In this document: one piece after another, positions 51,919-61,144 of the stretch
Layout: each line of letters opens with the position of its first letter
Position numbering within the stretch: the stretch's first letter is position 1
Assembly (NCBI GenBank): GCA_043825615.1
Contig: JBDRRS010000008.1
Location: 20,459 to 84,458 of the forward strand
DNA: 64,000 bases
Direction of reading: 5' to 3'
Origin: JBDRMV01 sp043825615
GTDB taxonomy: Bacteria > CG03
Position numbers and translations under genes: made by a program
Notes under the pieces: model-generated
Told to the model about the DNA's origin: nothing
The model's database searches: none
The model's input: the letters and a program-made list of their open reading frames with translations, nothing else

Positions 51919-52004
51919 GGGACGTCACCCCCAACGGGGCAAGCCTCCCCCGCCACAGGCGGGCAGGCGCCACCCTGACGAGGAGGAAGAAATGGAGGAA
52001 AATA

Positions 52005-52985
52005 ATGATAAGAATAGGGCGTAATTTCACGAATTTGTTTATTGTGGATGTTTTGTCTGAATCGGAGCGCGCGAGAATAATCAGCGGCGACCTCGACCTG
52101 TTTTCCATGAACGCTATCGGAATTGTCGAGTTTAAGAAGAGAGTCATTTCTCAAATTGACCGCGCGCGCGAGCTCGGGCTGAACCATATTGAGCTTGACG
52201 CCGATATGCCTTCGCCGTACGGGACGATGCCGGAGAAAGAGTGTTTCAAAATAAGGGATTACGCCGCCAAAAACGACATCACCCTTTCTGTTCATCTTTC
52301 TTATTCCGGCATAGGGAGCGGCGTTGCGTGCATTCAGGAAGAAGACAGGAGCCGGGCGGTCGGCCTCCAGAAAATTTATATTGATTTTGCGAAGAATATC
52401 GGGGCGAAATATCTGAATATGCATCCGGGTACCGCCCCGTTTTATATGGACAGCCCTCTGTGGATGGAAAAAATAGAGGAGGCCCTTATAAAAAGTGTGA
52501 CGGAACTTGCCGAATACTCGAAACCCTGCAAGTTTCACATAGAAAACAACGTTTCTTTTGACACGATTTATGTTGAGCCGGAAGACATTATAAGGGTCGT
52601 AAAAAAATGCAGGGAGAAGGGCGCTGAGGTTTATTTCAATCTTGACATAGGGCATTGGTTTACGCGCGCCGATGCCCCGGGCGGCAAGGCAAAACCCGTT
52701 CCGGAGAATCCGGAAAATATAATGAAAAAAATACCGAAGGATTTCGTAAAAGAACTGCACCTTAACGATTATGTCCCGAAAAAGTTTATGTTTCATCCGC
52801 CGCTCCATCTCACGGAAGGTCCGCTCCAGCGAAAGAATCTGATTGCTTACGGGGAGATTGTCCGCGGCCTTGAACCGGAGGTTATAATTCTTGAGACAGC
52901 GGCGAAGACAAAGGAGCAGGTCGCGCAAAGGCAGCAGCTGGTTGAGGAAGAAATGAAATATGTGAAAGAATGCCTTAAAATATAG
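52005..52985 (+). CDS. Xylose-isomerase-like TIM-barrel protein, module copy 1
   Basis: From ATG 52005 (GGAGG site upstream) the protein has 326 residues. It looks like the AP-endonuclease-2/sugar-isomerase fold: LNHIELDAD, SVHLSYSG, YLNMHPG, FHIENN, GHWFTRA, ELHLNDY and IILETA contain the Glu/His metal ligands expected. No specific family is recognised. It shares its whole length with the gene at 56778, and each copy is followed by a P-loop kinase gene. Possible sugar- or nucleoside-phosphate isomerase or epimerase. Confidence 0.75.
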   Translation: MIRIGRNFTNLFIVDVLSESERARIISGDLDLFSMNAIGIVEFKKRVISQIDRARELGLNHIELDADMPSPYGTMPEKECFKIRDYAAKNDITLSVHLSYSGIGSGVACIQEEDRSRAVGLQKIYIDFAKNIGAKYLNMHPGTAPFYMDSPLWMEKIEEALIKSVTELAEYSKPCKFHIENNVSFDTIYVEPEDIIRVVKKCREKGAEVYFNLDIGHWFTRADAPGGKAKPVPENPENIMKKIPKDFVKELHLNDYVPKKFMFHPPLHLTEGPLQRKNLIAYGEIVRGLEPEVIILETAAKTKEQVAQRQQLVEEEMKYVKECLKI

Positions 52986-52993
52986 AAGTAATA

Positions 52994-53623
52994 ATGAAGG
53001 ATTACGTTTTTCTCCTCGGCCGCCCCGGCTGCGGAAAATCTTTCGTCTATGAAACGATTGTGCGGAGCCTCAGTAAAACCGGAAAATACGAGAGGGTGAA
53101 ACGCATGGACGATTTTCCTATTCTGAAGGAACTGCTTGACAAAGACACATCCTTCAAAAGACATATAAGGAAGGCCGGCGGTTTTGAGGTTACCGACTGG
53201 ACAATAGTGGACGAAGTTCTGGCGGCGATAAACAGGCGGCTTCCCGGCGTGAAAAAGAAAAACGACCTTGTTTTTGTGGAGTTTGCCCGGGACAATTATA
53301 AGGCCTCTCTTAAAAACTTTTCAGCGGCAACATTTTCGCGTGCGCTTATCCTTTATATTTACTGCCCGTTTGAGGTCTGCCTCGCGAGGAATGAAAAAAG
53401 ATTCAAAGAACAGAAAGGAAGCGTTCTCGACGACCACATTGTGCCCCCCGACCTGATGAATACCTATTACAGGAAAGACGATATAGAGGAGATTTATCTC
53501 AAAAACAGGGAGAAACTAAATGAATTTTTCACCTCCGATTACATTGTTATCGACAATTCAAAGGAAAGCGTTTCTTTTCTAATCGGGCAGTTCGACGCTG
53601 TGATTGAGAAAATTTTAGGTTAA
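52994..53623 (+). CDS. P-loop kinase of unknown specificity, module copy 1
   Basis: The 209 residues start with Walker A LLGRPGCGKS, followed by MDDFPILKEL, VFVEFARDNYKASL and a lid-like LARNEKRFKEQ. The size and order resemble NMP-kinase or small-molecule kinase folds. Homologous to the protein at 57773. The conserved DDFPILK and EF(A/S)R(D/P)xY motifs are not ones I can name. It is eight bases after the TIM-barrel gene, and the pairing suggests they act on the same metabolite. Confidence 0.72.
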   Translation: MKDYVFLLGRPGCGKSFVYETIVRSLSKTGKYERVKRMDDFPILKELLDKDTSFKRHIRKAGGFEVTDWTIVDEVLAAINRRLPGVKKKNDLVFVEFARDNYKASLKNFSAATFSRALILYIYCPFEVCLARNEKRFKEQKGSVLDDHIVPPDLMNTYYRKDDIEEIYLKNREKLNEFFTSDYIVIDNSKESVSFLIGQFDAVIEKILG

Positions 53624-53628
53624 AAAAA

Positions 53629-54906
53629 ATGACTTACAAAGAATTTTTGAAGAAAGAATCTGCCGGGCTCGCAATGACGGAAGTTTTGGACAGGATTAAT
53701 GCCGCCTCATCCGGAACAGCGCTTGTTTATACTCACGATGACCCCGACGGTTTGACCGCGGGGATTATCCTCAAGCGTTTTCTTGAGAGCAGAAATATCA
53801 GGGTTGTTATGAAAATCCCGACCGTGATGGAACTTGAAAAAGAACGTCTGGCGCGCGATGTGGCCGGCCTGAAACCGGATATCGTTTTTGTGGTGGACAA
53901 AGCGACGATGGGCTATTACGACGAATATGCCCAAATCCATTCAAACATAATAGTGATTGACCATCACCCTCTGCTCGGGCAGGAATTAAAAAAAATTCTC
54001 GTGGTGAACCCTGTCCTTGGCGGCTACAAAAGATGTTCCGCGAGTTTCGTTGCGCACATGCTTGCGGCCTCGGCCGGTTTTTCCGGCGCTGCGCTGGATA
54101 TTGCTTCGCTCATAGGGCTGAAGGGGGACTGGGCGGTGGAGCCGGCGACGGAGGATATTTCCGATTATGTCAGACCTTTCTACGACGAGGTAAAAGAAAA
54201 ATACCGGTGGCTGTTCAGGCATATTTCGTCCCGTCCCACGATGTTTGAGGTAAAGCAGAGAGAAAAAACCACGCTTTTGAATCAGATTGCCGAAATTGTT
54301 TTTGCCCTTGGCGGCGGCGGTTTCCAGTATTTCTACAACGGCCGTGACGGAGAGTTGAAGGATATAACGACAGGCGAGTTTGCTTTCAAAAATCTTGAGG
54401 GCTGGCTCAGTAAGTATAAAGAAGTTTCAACCGAAGAAGATTTTATCAAGGCGCTCCCGGAAGCCGCTAAGGCATCCAAAATTTTCGGCTATTATCTTTC
54501 CGACTGGAATTGCACGATGGAATTGATGAAAAATTCAATTTTTGCGGCGACTGCCAAAGATACGGACATTTATCTTTTTATGGGTTCCAATGTTAAACTT
54601 ATGCCCATGGCGGGAAGTGTTGCTCTTTACCGGCTGCCGGCCGCTTCTTCCGATACGCTTTTTATAATGGTTTCAGAAATGGGCGAAAGCGGCGTGCATT
54701 TTTCGTTCAGGTCCAGAAACGGCAAAATACACTGCGGTAATTTTGCGCATGACCTTGCGCTTTCCATGCAGAAAAAATTTCAATCGGATAAGATTACCGG
54801 CGGCGGGCACCCATTTGCCGCAGAATGCAGGACCAGGCAGCGTCTGCCTTTCCATGCCGTGATGACGGAGTTCTTTGATGTGTTCGGAAAAATTACAAAG
54901 GAGTAG
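53629..54906 (+). CDS. DHH-family phosphoesterase
   Basis: The 425-residue protein has HDDPDGLTAGIIL (motif I), VFVVDKATM, and the name-giving VIDHHPLLG, with the C-terminal DHHA1 motif GGGHPFAAEC. Metal-binding aspartates and histidines are complete. DHH enzymes include RecJ, nano-RNases and cyclic-dinucleotide phosphodiesterases. Length and lack of an added domain do not decide which. Operon position among nucleoside genes favours hydrolysis of short RNA or nucleotides. Confidence 0.85.
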   Translation: MTYKEFLKKESAGLAMTEVLDRINAASSGTALVYTHDDPDGLTAGIILKRFLESRNIRVVMKIPTVMELEKERLARDVAGLKPDIVFVVDKATMGYYDEYAQIHSNIIVIDHHPLLGQELKKILVVNPVLGGYKRCSASFVAHMLAASAGFSGAALDIASLIGLKGDWAVEPATEDISDYVRPFYDEVKEKYRWLFRHISSRPTMFEVKQREKTTLLNQIAEIVFALGGGGFQYFYNGRDGELKDITTGEFAFKNLEGWLSKYKEVSTEEDFIKALPEAAKASKIFGYYLSDWNCTMELMKNSIFAATAKDTDIYLFMGSNVKLMPMAGSVALYRLPAASSDTLFIMVSEMGESGVHFSFRSRNGKIHCGNFAHDLALSMQKKFQSDKITGGGHPFAAECRTRQRLPFHAVMTEFFDVFGKITKE

Positions 54907-54909
54907 AAG

Positions 54910-55770
54910 GTGAAAAAAATTCAACTGGCTGTCATCGGGGGGTCTGGCCTTTATGATATGGAAGGTCTCCTGAACGTGGAAGAGGTGGATATTTCAACGC
55001 CTTTCGGCAAGCCGTCCGATTCGATTATCTGCGGGGAACTGAACGGCCGTATGATCGCCTTCCTTCCGCGCCACGGCAGGGGGCACAGAATTCTTCCGGC
55101 CGAGGTTAATTCACGGGCAAACATTTACGCCTTAAAGACACTCGGCGTTGAAAGAATCATCTCGGTCAGCGCCTGCGGGTCGCTTAAAGAAAAATACAAG
55201 CCGACGGACATCGTTATTCCCGACCAGATATTCGACAACACGAAATCACGCGGACGGAACACGTTTTTCGGCGCGGGCGTCGTCGCCCACATACAGTTTG
55301 CGAGACCATTCTGCGAAGAGCTTTCAGGAGTCCTGTACGAATCCGTGAAGGCAGCGGGCGCCGCCGTTCACATGGGCGGTGCTTTTGCAATTATTGAAGG
55401 ACCCCGCTTTTCGACGAAGGCGGAGTCAAAATTTTACCGTTTTATAGATGCCGACATTATAGGAATGACTGCGGTGCCGGAGGCGGCTCTCGCGCGCGAG
55501 GCGGAAATCTGCTACGCAACGATGGCTCACGTTACCGATTATGACGTTTGGAGAGAGAGCGAGGAAGTGAGCGTTGAGAAGGTCGTGGCAAATCTTAACA
55601 GGAATACGTCCGTGGCGAAACAGGCGATAAAAAACGCCCTTTCAAAAATCGGCGAGAGGAAGTGCTCGTGCGGTTCGGCTCTTGAAAACGCCATTATGAC
55701 GGAGCCCGGTCTGATTCAGGAGACAAATAAAAAGAAACTTTCCGCTATTATCGGCAAATATATAAAATGA
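54910..55770 (+). CDS. mtnP: MTA phosphorylase / purine nucleoside phosphorylase
   Basis: The 286-residue protein matches the MTAP branch: GGSGLYDMEG, FLPRHGRGHRILPAEVNSRANIYALK, SACGSLKEKYKPTDIVIPDQ, TFF and GMTAVPEAALAREAEICYA. VTDYDVW near the C-terminus supports this branch. It cleaves methylthioadenosine (or adenosine) with phosphate to adenine and a sugar-1-phosphate. Start GTG 54910. It overlaps the PfkB gene by four bases. Confidence 0.9.
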   Translation: MKKIQLAVIGGSGLYDMEGLLNVEEVDISTPFGKPSDSIICGELNGRMIAFLPRHGRGHRILPAEVNSRANIYALKTLGVERIISVSACGSLKEKYKPTDIVIPDQIFDNTKSRGRNTFFGAGVVAHIQFARPFCEELSGVLYESVKAAGAAVHMGGAFAIIEGPRFSTKAESKFYRFIDADIIGMTAVPEAALAREAEICYATMAHVTDYDVWRESEEVSVEKVVANLNRNTSVAKQAIKNALSKIGERKCSCGSALENAIMTEPGLIQETNKKKLSAIIGKYIK

Positions 55771-56696
55771 AGATAAAGAAAAACAGGATTGTCGCGGTGG
55801 GTTCGGTCGCAAAGGACTCTATTGAAACGCCTTTCGGTAAAGTTGAAAATACCGTCGGCGGTTCCTCCGTTTATTTTTCGCTTGCGGCCTCATTTTTCGC
55901 GCCCGTCGCCATTATAGGCGTTATCGGCGATGATTTCCCCGACGGCTTCCTCAAAGAACTTTCAAAAAGAAAGATAGATGTTTCGGGAATTGAAAAAGCG
56001 GAAGGTAAGACCTTTTTGTGGAAAGGGAAATACTCGCGGGATTTGTCCACGGCGGAAACGCTTGATACCCAGCTCAACGTTTTTCAGAATTTTTCCCCGA
56101 AAATTCCCGAGCCGCATCTTTCGTCAAAATTTCTTTTTCTGGCAAACATTGACCCTTGCCTCCAGATGAAGGTTCTGAACGAAATGAAAAAAAACAACGG
56201 TTGTTTTGTCGCCGGCGACACGATGAACTACTGGATAGAAAACAGGAAAAAAGCGCTGGAGCGCATCATCCCGAAACTTGACGCGCTGATGATTAACGAA
56301 GCGGAAATCAGGGAATTTACTTCTCAGCATAACATAATAAAAGCCGCAAAAAGCATTCTTTCGAAAGGCGTGAAGATTGTGGTCGTAAAAAAAGGCGAAT
56401 ACGGCGTTTCCTGTTTTACAAAAAACGATATGTTTTTTCTTCCCGCTTTTCCTCTTGAAAAGCCGAAAGACCCCACCGGAGCCGGCGACTCTTTCGCCGG
56501 CGGCTTTATGGGTTACATCGCAAAAACGGGGAATTTCACATGGCAGAGTATAAGAAAGGCAATCGCTTACGGGACGGTTATGTCGTCTTTTACCGTTTCG
56601 GGTTTCGGCGTAAAACGCCTTTTGTCGCTCAGGCCTCAGGAACTAAAAAAGAGATACGGCGATTTTGTGAAAATGGTTCACTTCGAAAAGATTTAG
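55767..56696 (+). CDS. PfkB-family sugar/nucleoside kinase
   Basis: The 309 residues have GGSSVYFSLAASFF near the N-terminus, INEAEIREFT in the middle and the anion-hole/catalytic motif DPTGAGDSFAGGF. The substrate within ribokinase, adenosine kinase or methylthioribose kinase-like enzymes cannot be told. Coupling by ATGA to the phosphorylase suggests the two process the same nucleoside. Confidence 0.88.
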   Translation: MKIKKNRIVAVGSVAKDSIETPFGKVENTVGGSSVYFSLAASFFAPVAIIGVIGDDFPDGFLKELSKRKIDVSGIEKAEGKTFLWKGKYSRDLSTAETLDTQLNVFQNFSPKIPEPHLSSKFLFLANIDPCLQMKVLNEMKKNNGCFVAGDTMNYWIENRKKALERIIPKLDALMINEAEIREFTSQHNIIKAAKSILSKGVKIVVVKKGEYGVSCFTKNDMFFLPAFPLEKPKDPTGAGDSFAGGFMGYIAKTGNFTWQSIRKAIAYGTVMSSFTVSGFGVKRLLSLRPQELKKRYGDFVKMVHFEKI

Positions 56697-56777
56697 GGCA
56701 TTATGTTGGCAGAAGATTTTGAGAAAATATAGCGAGCGGTTTGGTCGAGGACGAAAGCCACATTAGGAGGAGGGAAT

Positions 56778-57776
56778 ATGCAGTTAGGCAGAAATTTTAC
56801 GAACATGCTGGAGACCACGTTCCTCAGCGCTTCGGAAAAGCAGGACCTTAAAAGCGGGAAACTTACGGTTCCGGACATGGATGCTACCGTTCAGATAAAG
56901 GCTAAGAAAGATATCAAAGGTCAGATTGATATCATTAAAGATATAGGTCTGGCTCATATCGAATTGGACGGCGGCGTACCGAATCCTTTTCTTGCTATGT
57001 CCGACGATGAAGTATCTCAGATCAAAAAATATGCGGAAGAAAAAGGTGTAACTATTTCAGTGCATCTTCCATACACATTTGTCGCCCAGAGTGTTGTGAC
57101 ATTCCAGGAAGAAGACCGTTTAGCCGCCTGCGCGCTTATGAAAAGATATATTGATTTTGCGGCTAAGATAGGCGCTAAACTTGTGAATATGCATCCCGGC
57201 AGCGTGCCTTTTTATCAGGCCACGGGAAGATATCTTGAAATTGCAAATGCAAGTCTCAGGACAAGCACAATAGAACTTGCGAAATACTGTAAAGAGAAGG
57301 GCCTGCTGATGCATGTTGAAAACAATACTGCTTTTGATACTATCGGCGTGGAGCAGGACGATATGCTGGCTTTGATGAAAGATGTCAGAGCTGATGGCCT
57401 TGATGTAAAATATTGTTTTGATATAGGACACTGGTTTACACGTGCGCTTCCTATGTATGGAAAAAAGGAACTGGCGGACCCTGTAGAAAGTATTATAGAA
57501 ACAATCCCCGCAGATATGCTTTATGAAGTGCATCTTAATGATTTCTGGATTAATCCGGACACCAAAGGCAAACCGCCGTTTAAGTTTCATCCGCCGCTGA
57601 ACCGTGAGCAGGGTTTTTTGAAAAGACAGAATCTTGAGAACATAAATAAGCTCTTCAGGGAAAAGGGTGTGGAAATAGTTGTCGTCGAAACTGCAGTAAG
57701 GGACATGGACGACCTCCTGGGCAGTATGGAACTTCTGAAAGAGGAATCCGCTTATCTTGCGGAGATTTTTTTATGA
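56778..57776 (+). CDS. Xylose-isomerase-like TIM-barrel protein, module copy 2
   Basis: The 332-residue protein is homologous over its whole length to the one at 52005 and shares LGRNFTN at the start, AHIELDGG, SVHLPYT, NMHPGS, HVENNTAFDTI, DIGHWFTRA and HPPL. Putative metal ligands are kept. Third-position use is more AT-rich (GAT, ATA, CTT) than in copy 1, so it may have a different history. Strong AGGAGGAGG site. It overlaps the next gene by four bases. Confidence 0.75.
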   Translation: MQLGRNFTNMLETTFLSASEKQDLKSGKLTVPDMDATVQIKAKKDIKGQIDIIKDIGLAHIELDGGVPNPFLAMSDDEVSQIKKYAEEKGVTISVHLPYTFVAQSVVTFQEEDRLAACALMKRYIDFAAKIGAKLVNMHPGSVPFYQATGRYLEIANASLRTSTIELAKYCKEKGLLMHVENNTAFDTIGVEQDDMLALMKDVRADGLDVKYCFDIGHWFTRALPMYGKKELADPVESIIETIPADMLYEVHLNDFWINPDTKGKPPFKFHPPLNREQGFLKRQNLENINKLFREKGVEIVVVETAVRDMDDLLGSMELLKEESAYLAEIFL

Positions 57777-58381
57777 ATATTTTTTTATTCGGACGTCCGG
57801 GCTGCGGCAAAAGTATTGTTTTCAGAACGATAGAAAAAATTCTGAAGGAGCGGGGTGATAATGTAAAATTTGAACGGATAGATGATTTCCCCATTCTGAA
57901 GGATTTGCACGACGGTGATGTAGCATCTCTTAGAACGGACAGGTTCATTCCGACTCCCGACGGGGGTTTTAAGGTTATGGACAACGGAGTATGGGATGAG
58001 ATGCTCGTCGGGCTGAACAGGGAAGCGCTGCGCCGCCAGAATGATAAAAATATTCTGGCGATAGAGTTCTCAAGGCCGGATTATCTGCACGCCCTGACTC
58101 TTTTCGACCGGAGGATTCTGAAGAATGCGGTTGTAATTTATATTGACGCTTCTTTCGACTGCTGCATTGCCAGGAACGAAGAGAGGACGAAAAGAGCCGA
58201 GGAAGAAGGCATTGACGCGCATTTCGTATCAGGGAAGGAAATGGAAGAGACATATCTTCTGGACGACAGGGACAAACTGATTGCCGCGGCTCCGGTTCCC
58301 GTATTCAAAATTGAAAACGGAGCAGACGTTACACCGCCGGATATTGAAAAGCAGGTCCGCATGATTGCTGAAAAATGGTAG
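57773..58381 (+). CDS. P-loop kinase of unknown specificity, module copy 2
   Basis: The 202 residues repeat the pattern of the protein at 52994: LFGRPGCGKS, IDDFPILKDL, AIEFSRPDYLHAL and CIARNEERTKRA. It overlaps the upstream TIM-barrel gene by four bases, the same order as in copy 1. The conserved pair suggests a sequential isomerase and kinase or an obligate complex. Confidence 0.72.
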   Translation: MNIFLFGRPGCGKSIVFRTIEKILKERGDNVKFERIDDFPILKDLHDGDVASLRTDRFIPTPDGGFKVMDNGVWDEMLVGLNREALRRQNDKNILAIEFSRPDYLHALTLFDRRILKNAVVIYIDASFDCCIARNEERTKRAEEEGIDAHFVSGKEMEETYLLDDRDKLIAAAPVPVFKIENGADVTPPDIEKQVRMIAEKW

Positions 58382-58385
58382 GGGA

Positions 58386-59429
58386 ATGAAGATATTAAGC
58401 GACGTTTTGAGAAAGTTGCCGAAGGTGGATCTCCACTGCCATCTGGACGGTTCGGCAAGGATTGGAACCATCTTTGACATTATGAAAAAAAAGACGGTTC
58501 TTCCCTGCAGCACGGTGGAGGAGTTCGCGGAATATGTGCACGTTTCCCCCTCCTGCAGGTCGCTGACCGAGTTTCTGAATAAGTTTGAGTTCTTTTATAC
58601 ATATTTGAAATCCCCGGAAGTTATGGAACGGCTCGCCTACGAACTCTGCGAGGATTCCGCCGCCGAAAACGTCAGATATCTGGAAGTGAGATTTGCCCCC
58701 TGCCTCCAGGCGGATGACAAAATCAGCCAGGAGGATATTCTTCTTGCGGTTCTCAGCGGGTTGAAAAAAGGGAGCAGGGACTTTGATATCTCCGCCCCGG
58801 CTCTCCTGTGCGTTTACAGGGGAACCCCGCCCGGGGCGTGGGAAGAGACCTATCGCCTGGGTGAAAAGTATCTCGGCCGCGGCGTCGCGGGGCTGGACCT
58901 TGCCGGCGACGAAAGTAAATATTCCGGCAAACCTTTCAAAGAGGTCTTTGATAAAGCGTATTCGGCAGGGATACCGGCAACGGTTCACGCCGGCGAAGCG
59001 GCAGGTTGGGAGTCGGTGAAAGTCGCGGTTGATGTGCTCCATGCCCGCCGGATCGGCCACGGCGTCAGGATTTCGGAAAACAGCGTTTTTTTTGACAGGA
59101 TGAAAGAGATGAAAATCCCGTTTGAAATCTGCATAACGAGCAACGTTCAGACAGGCGTTTTCAGGGATTATGCGGACCACCCCGTCAGAGATTTTTACAG
59201 ACAGGGAATAAGGGTAACCATAAATTCGGATGACAGGGGCGTTTCAAACATTGACCTTACGCACGAGTGGGAAATTGCCCAGAAGGAATGCGGTCTTGAA
59301 ATAGAGGACATTCTTGACATCAATATGAATTCGGTGGAGGCGGCTTTCTGCGGAGCCGCCGAGAAAAATAATCTGAAGGAAAGAATCCAGAAAGAAACAA
59401 GAGAAGTTCTTGGCAATATTTTAGGTTAA
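58386..59429 (+). CDS. Adenosine deaminase-like amidohydrolase
   Basis: From ATG 58386 the protein has 347 residues. VDLHCHLDGSARIGTI, VHAGEAAGWESVK, RIGHGVRI and NSDDRGVSN are the four adenosine deaminase metal and catalytic motifs, with the usual NTDDP changed to NSDDR. It would deaminate adenosine, deoxyadenosine or a 5'-modified adenosine. It follows the second module by four bases in the same operon as the MTA phosphorylase. Confidence 0.85.
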   Translation: MKILSDVLRKLPKVDLHCHLDGSARIGTIFDIMKKKTVLPCSTVEEFAEYVHVSPSCRSLTEFLNKFEFFYTYLKSPEVMERLAYELCEDSAAENVRYLEVRFAPCLQADDKISQEDILLAVLSGLKKGSRDFDISAPALLCVYRGTPPGAWEETYRLGEKYLGRGVAGLDLAGDESKYSGKPFKEVFDKAYSAGIPATVHAGEAAGWESVKVAVDVLHARRIGHGVRISENSVFFDRMKEMKIPFEICITSNVQTGVFRDYADHPVRDFYRQGIRVTINSDDRGVSNIDLTHEWEIAQKECGLEIEDILDINMNSVEAAFCGAAEKNNLKERIQKETREVLGNILG

Positions 59430-59480
59430 AAATAATTGAAGATACCGGCGCGGTTTCAAGCGCGCTGTTGAGGAGGTCAG

Positions 59481-59915
59481 ATGAGTTATAAGGAATCCGA
59501 ATTCCCGGATTTGATTGAGGGTATTTCCAGAATTGCGGAAAAATACGGCGATACGTCGCTCACGCTGAAGGTTTTAAACAAGGTCATTGAACTCCACAAG
59601 CAGATACCGCTGTATCCTGGCATCGTGGGGATGTGTCTTGAAAGATATCTTCAGGAAACGGATGTTTCCGGAATCCGTCCGGGCGACAAGGTTGTCTGCG
59701 ACGAGGGTGCCCGGCGGGTTGCAGGGACGGTTAAGTCGTCGGGGAACGGAAAGATTCTTCTGAAGGACGTTTCTGTAGTGAAGAAGGACGACGAACTGGA
59801 AATCAGCGGGGAAAGCATTGTCAGAGTGTTGAAGTTCAAGGAAGACATACTGAAAGAAATCTGGCCGACGCTGGTGTTCGAAGAAGAAACTCCCAATGCA
59901 GGAGGTCAAAAATGA
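59481..59915 (+). CDS. Hypothetical protein before the polynucleotide kinase
   Basis: The 144 residues are not recognised. The first half is helical (LIEGISRIAEKYG, LKVLNKVIELHK) and the second half has beta strands with RPGDKVVCDEG and SGNGKILLKDVSV, suggesting an SH3- or OB-like fold. Strong GAGGAGG site. It overlaps the Clp1/Grc3-type gene by four bases, so a partner role is possible. Confidence 0.6.
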   Translation: MSYKESEFPDLIEGISRIAEKYGDTSLTLKVLNKVIELHKQIPLYPGIVGMCLERYLQETDVSGIRPGDKVVCDEGARRVAGTVKSSGNGKILLKDVSVVKKDDELEISGESIVRVLKFKEDILKEIWPTLVFEEETPNAGGQK

Positions 59916-61144
59916 AATTCAAAAACGGCGATATTATTATCGTAAAGGGGCCTGCGGAAATAAAGATTAAAAAAGGTCTTTGCTCTATTGTCGGAGCGGA
60001 ATTCGAAACGGGTTATTTTGAAATACACCAGGGAAAGAGCATTCCGGTTGAGATGCGCGCCGACTCCGAAATTGAAGTAAGCGGGAAATTTGACCGGCTG
60101 GAGTCATCTACCATCCCCGAAAAATGGCATGAAATTGCGGAGTCATTTGCGAAGAAAAAACCCCGGGTCGTTCTGGTCCTCGGGGAGATTGATACGGGGA
60201 AAACATTTTTTTCGACGTTTCTCGCCAATTCACTGCTCGGGAAGAACATAAAGGTCTCCATTGTCGACTGTGACGTCGGGCAGTCGGACATAGGTCCTCC
60301 TGGGACGCTCGGGCTTGCGGTGCTTTCAAAGCCCGTTGTTTTTATTGCCGATGAAAAACCGGCTTCGCTTTTTTATCTCGGCAGCCATTCTCCGGGGCTT
60401 CATCTGACTTCGGCCGTAGTCGGGGTCAAGAAACTTGTTGACGAGGCTTTGAAACACAGCCAGGTCGTTCTCATTGACACGCCCGGCTGGGTACAGGGCG
60501 ACGGCGGACGCCTGCTGCGGAATTCGGAAATAGATATTCTCAATCCCGACAAGATAATGCTTTTGGAACGGGGCAGGGAACTGGAGCACCTTGTAAAAAG
60601 AGAACCCGCATCCAAAATCGAACGAATCCGCGTTTCAAAAAAGGCGACTTCTACGACCGACGCCGACCGCAAGCTCCTCCGCGAAAAAATTGCCGAGAAG
60701 TATTATCAGAGCATGCGGAAACTGGAATTTAGTTTTGATAATGTGACAACGGACAGGGCATATCTTCTGACAGGCGAAAGGATAGAGCCCGGCTCGGTAA
60801 AGGTTCTCTGGGCGGAGAGATTGTCCGGATGGGAGGGCATTCTCGTTGCGACGGCAAAACCTCTTACCGGCGATGAGATTGCGGCGCTTAAAAAGGAGTT
60901 CTCCGTTTTCAAAGTTAAGAATATTGTTAAAGGCGTTGAGCGCAATATGGTGGTGGGGCTTCTGGATAAAGACAAGGCGTGTTTGGGCCTGGGAATTATG
61001 GAAGAAATTAATTATTCTTCCCGGGAATTTGTTTTGTGGGTCCCTATCAGGGAAGATACAAAAGTTAAAATATTACAGTTCGGCTCAATAAAGTTCTCGC
61101 CGGAAATGAAGGAAGCGGGTTTCGTTGAGCCCGGATACTTTTAA
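59912..61144 (+). CDS. Clp1/Grc3-type polynucleotide 5'-hydroxyl kinase
   Basis: The 410-residue protein has an N-terminal beta domain (residues 1-70), a P-loop domain with Walker A LGEIDTGKTFF, VDCDVGQSDIGPPGTLGLA (the D-x-GQ clasp of the family) and DTPGWVQGDGGRLL, and a C-terminal beta domain. This three-part layout matches Clp1/Grc3 RNA kinases described from eukaryotes and archaea (Pyrococcus). It would phosphorylate 5'-OH ends of RNA or DNA. Its partners here are nucleoside and DHH genes, suggesting RNA end repair or turnover. Confidence 0.85.
   Translation: MKFKNGDIIIVKGPAEIKIKKGLCSIVGAEFETGYFEIHQGKSIPVEMRADSEIEVSGKFDRLESSTIPEKWHEIAESFAKKKPRVVLVLGEIDTGKTFFSTFLANSLLGKNIKVSIVDCDVGQSDIGPPGTLGLAVLSKPVVFIADEKPASLFYLGSHSPGLHLTSAVVGVKKLVDEALKHSQVVLIDTPGWVQGDGGRLLRNSEIDILNPDKIMLLERGRELEHLVKREPASKIERIRVSKKATSTTDADRKLLREKIAEKYYQSMRKLEFSFDNVTTDRAYLLTGERIEPGSVKVLWAERLSGWEGILVATAKPLTGDEIAALKKEFSVFKVKNIVKGVERNMVVGLLDKDKACLGLGIMEEINYSSREFVLWVPIREDTKVKILQFGSIKFSPEMKEAGFVEPGYF

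Noticed and set aside
51816..52928. 370-residue minus-strand open frame opposite the TIM-barrel gene
   Set aside because: Antisense shadow of the gene at 52005 with no domain or ribosome site.
58395..59180. 261-residue minus-strand open frame
   Set aside because: Complete overlap with the adenosine-deaminase-like gene, whose catalytic motifs are certain.
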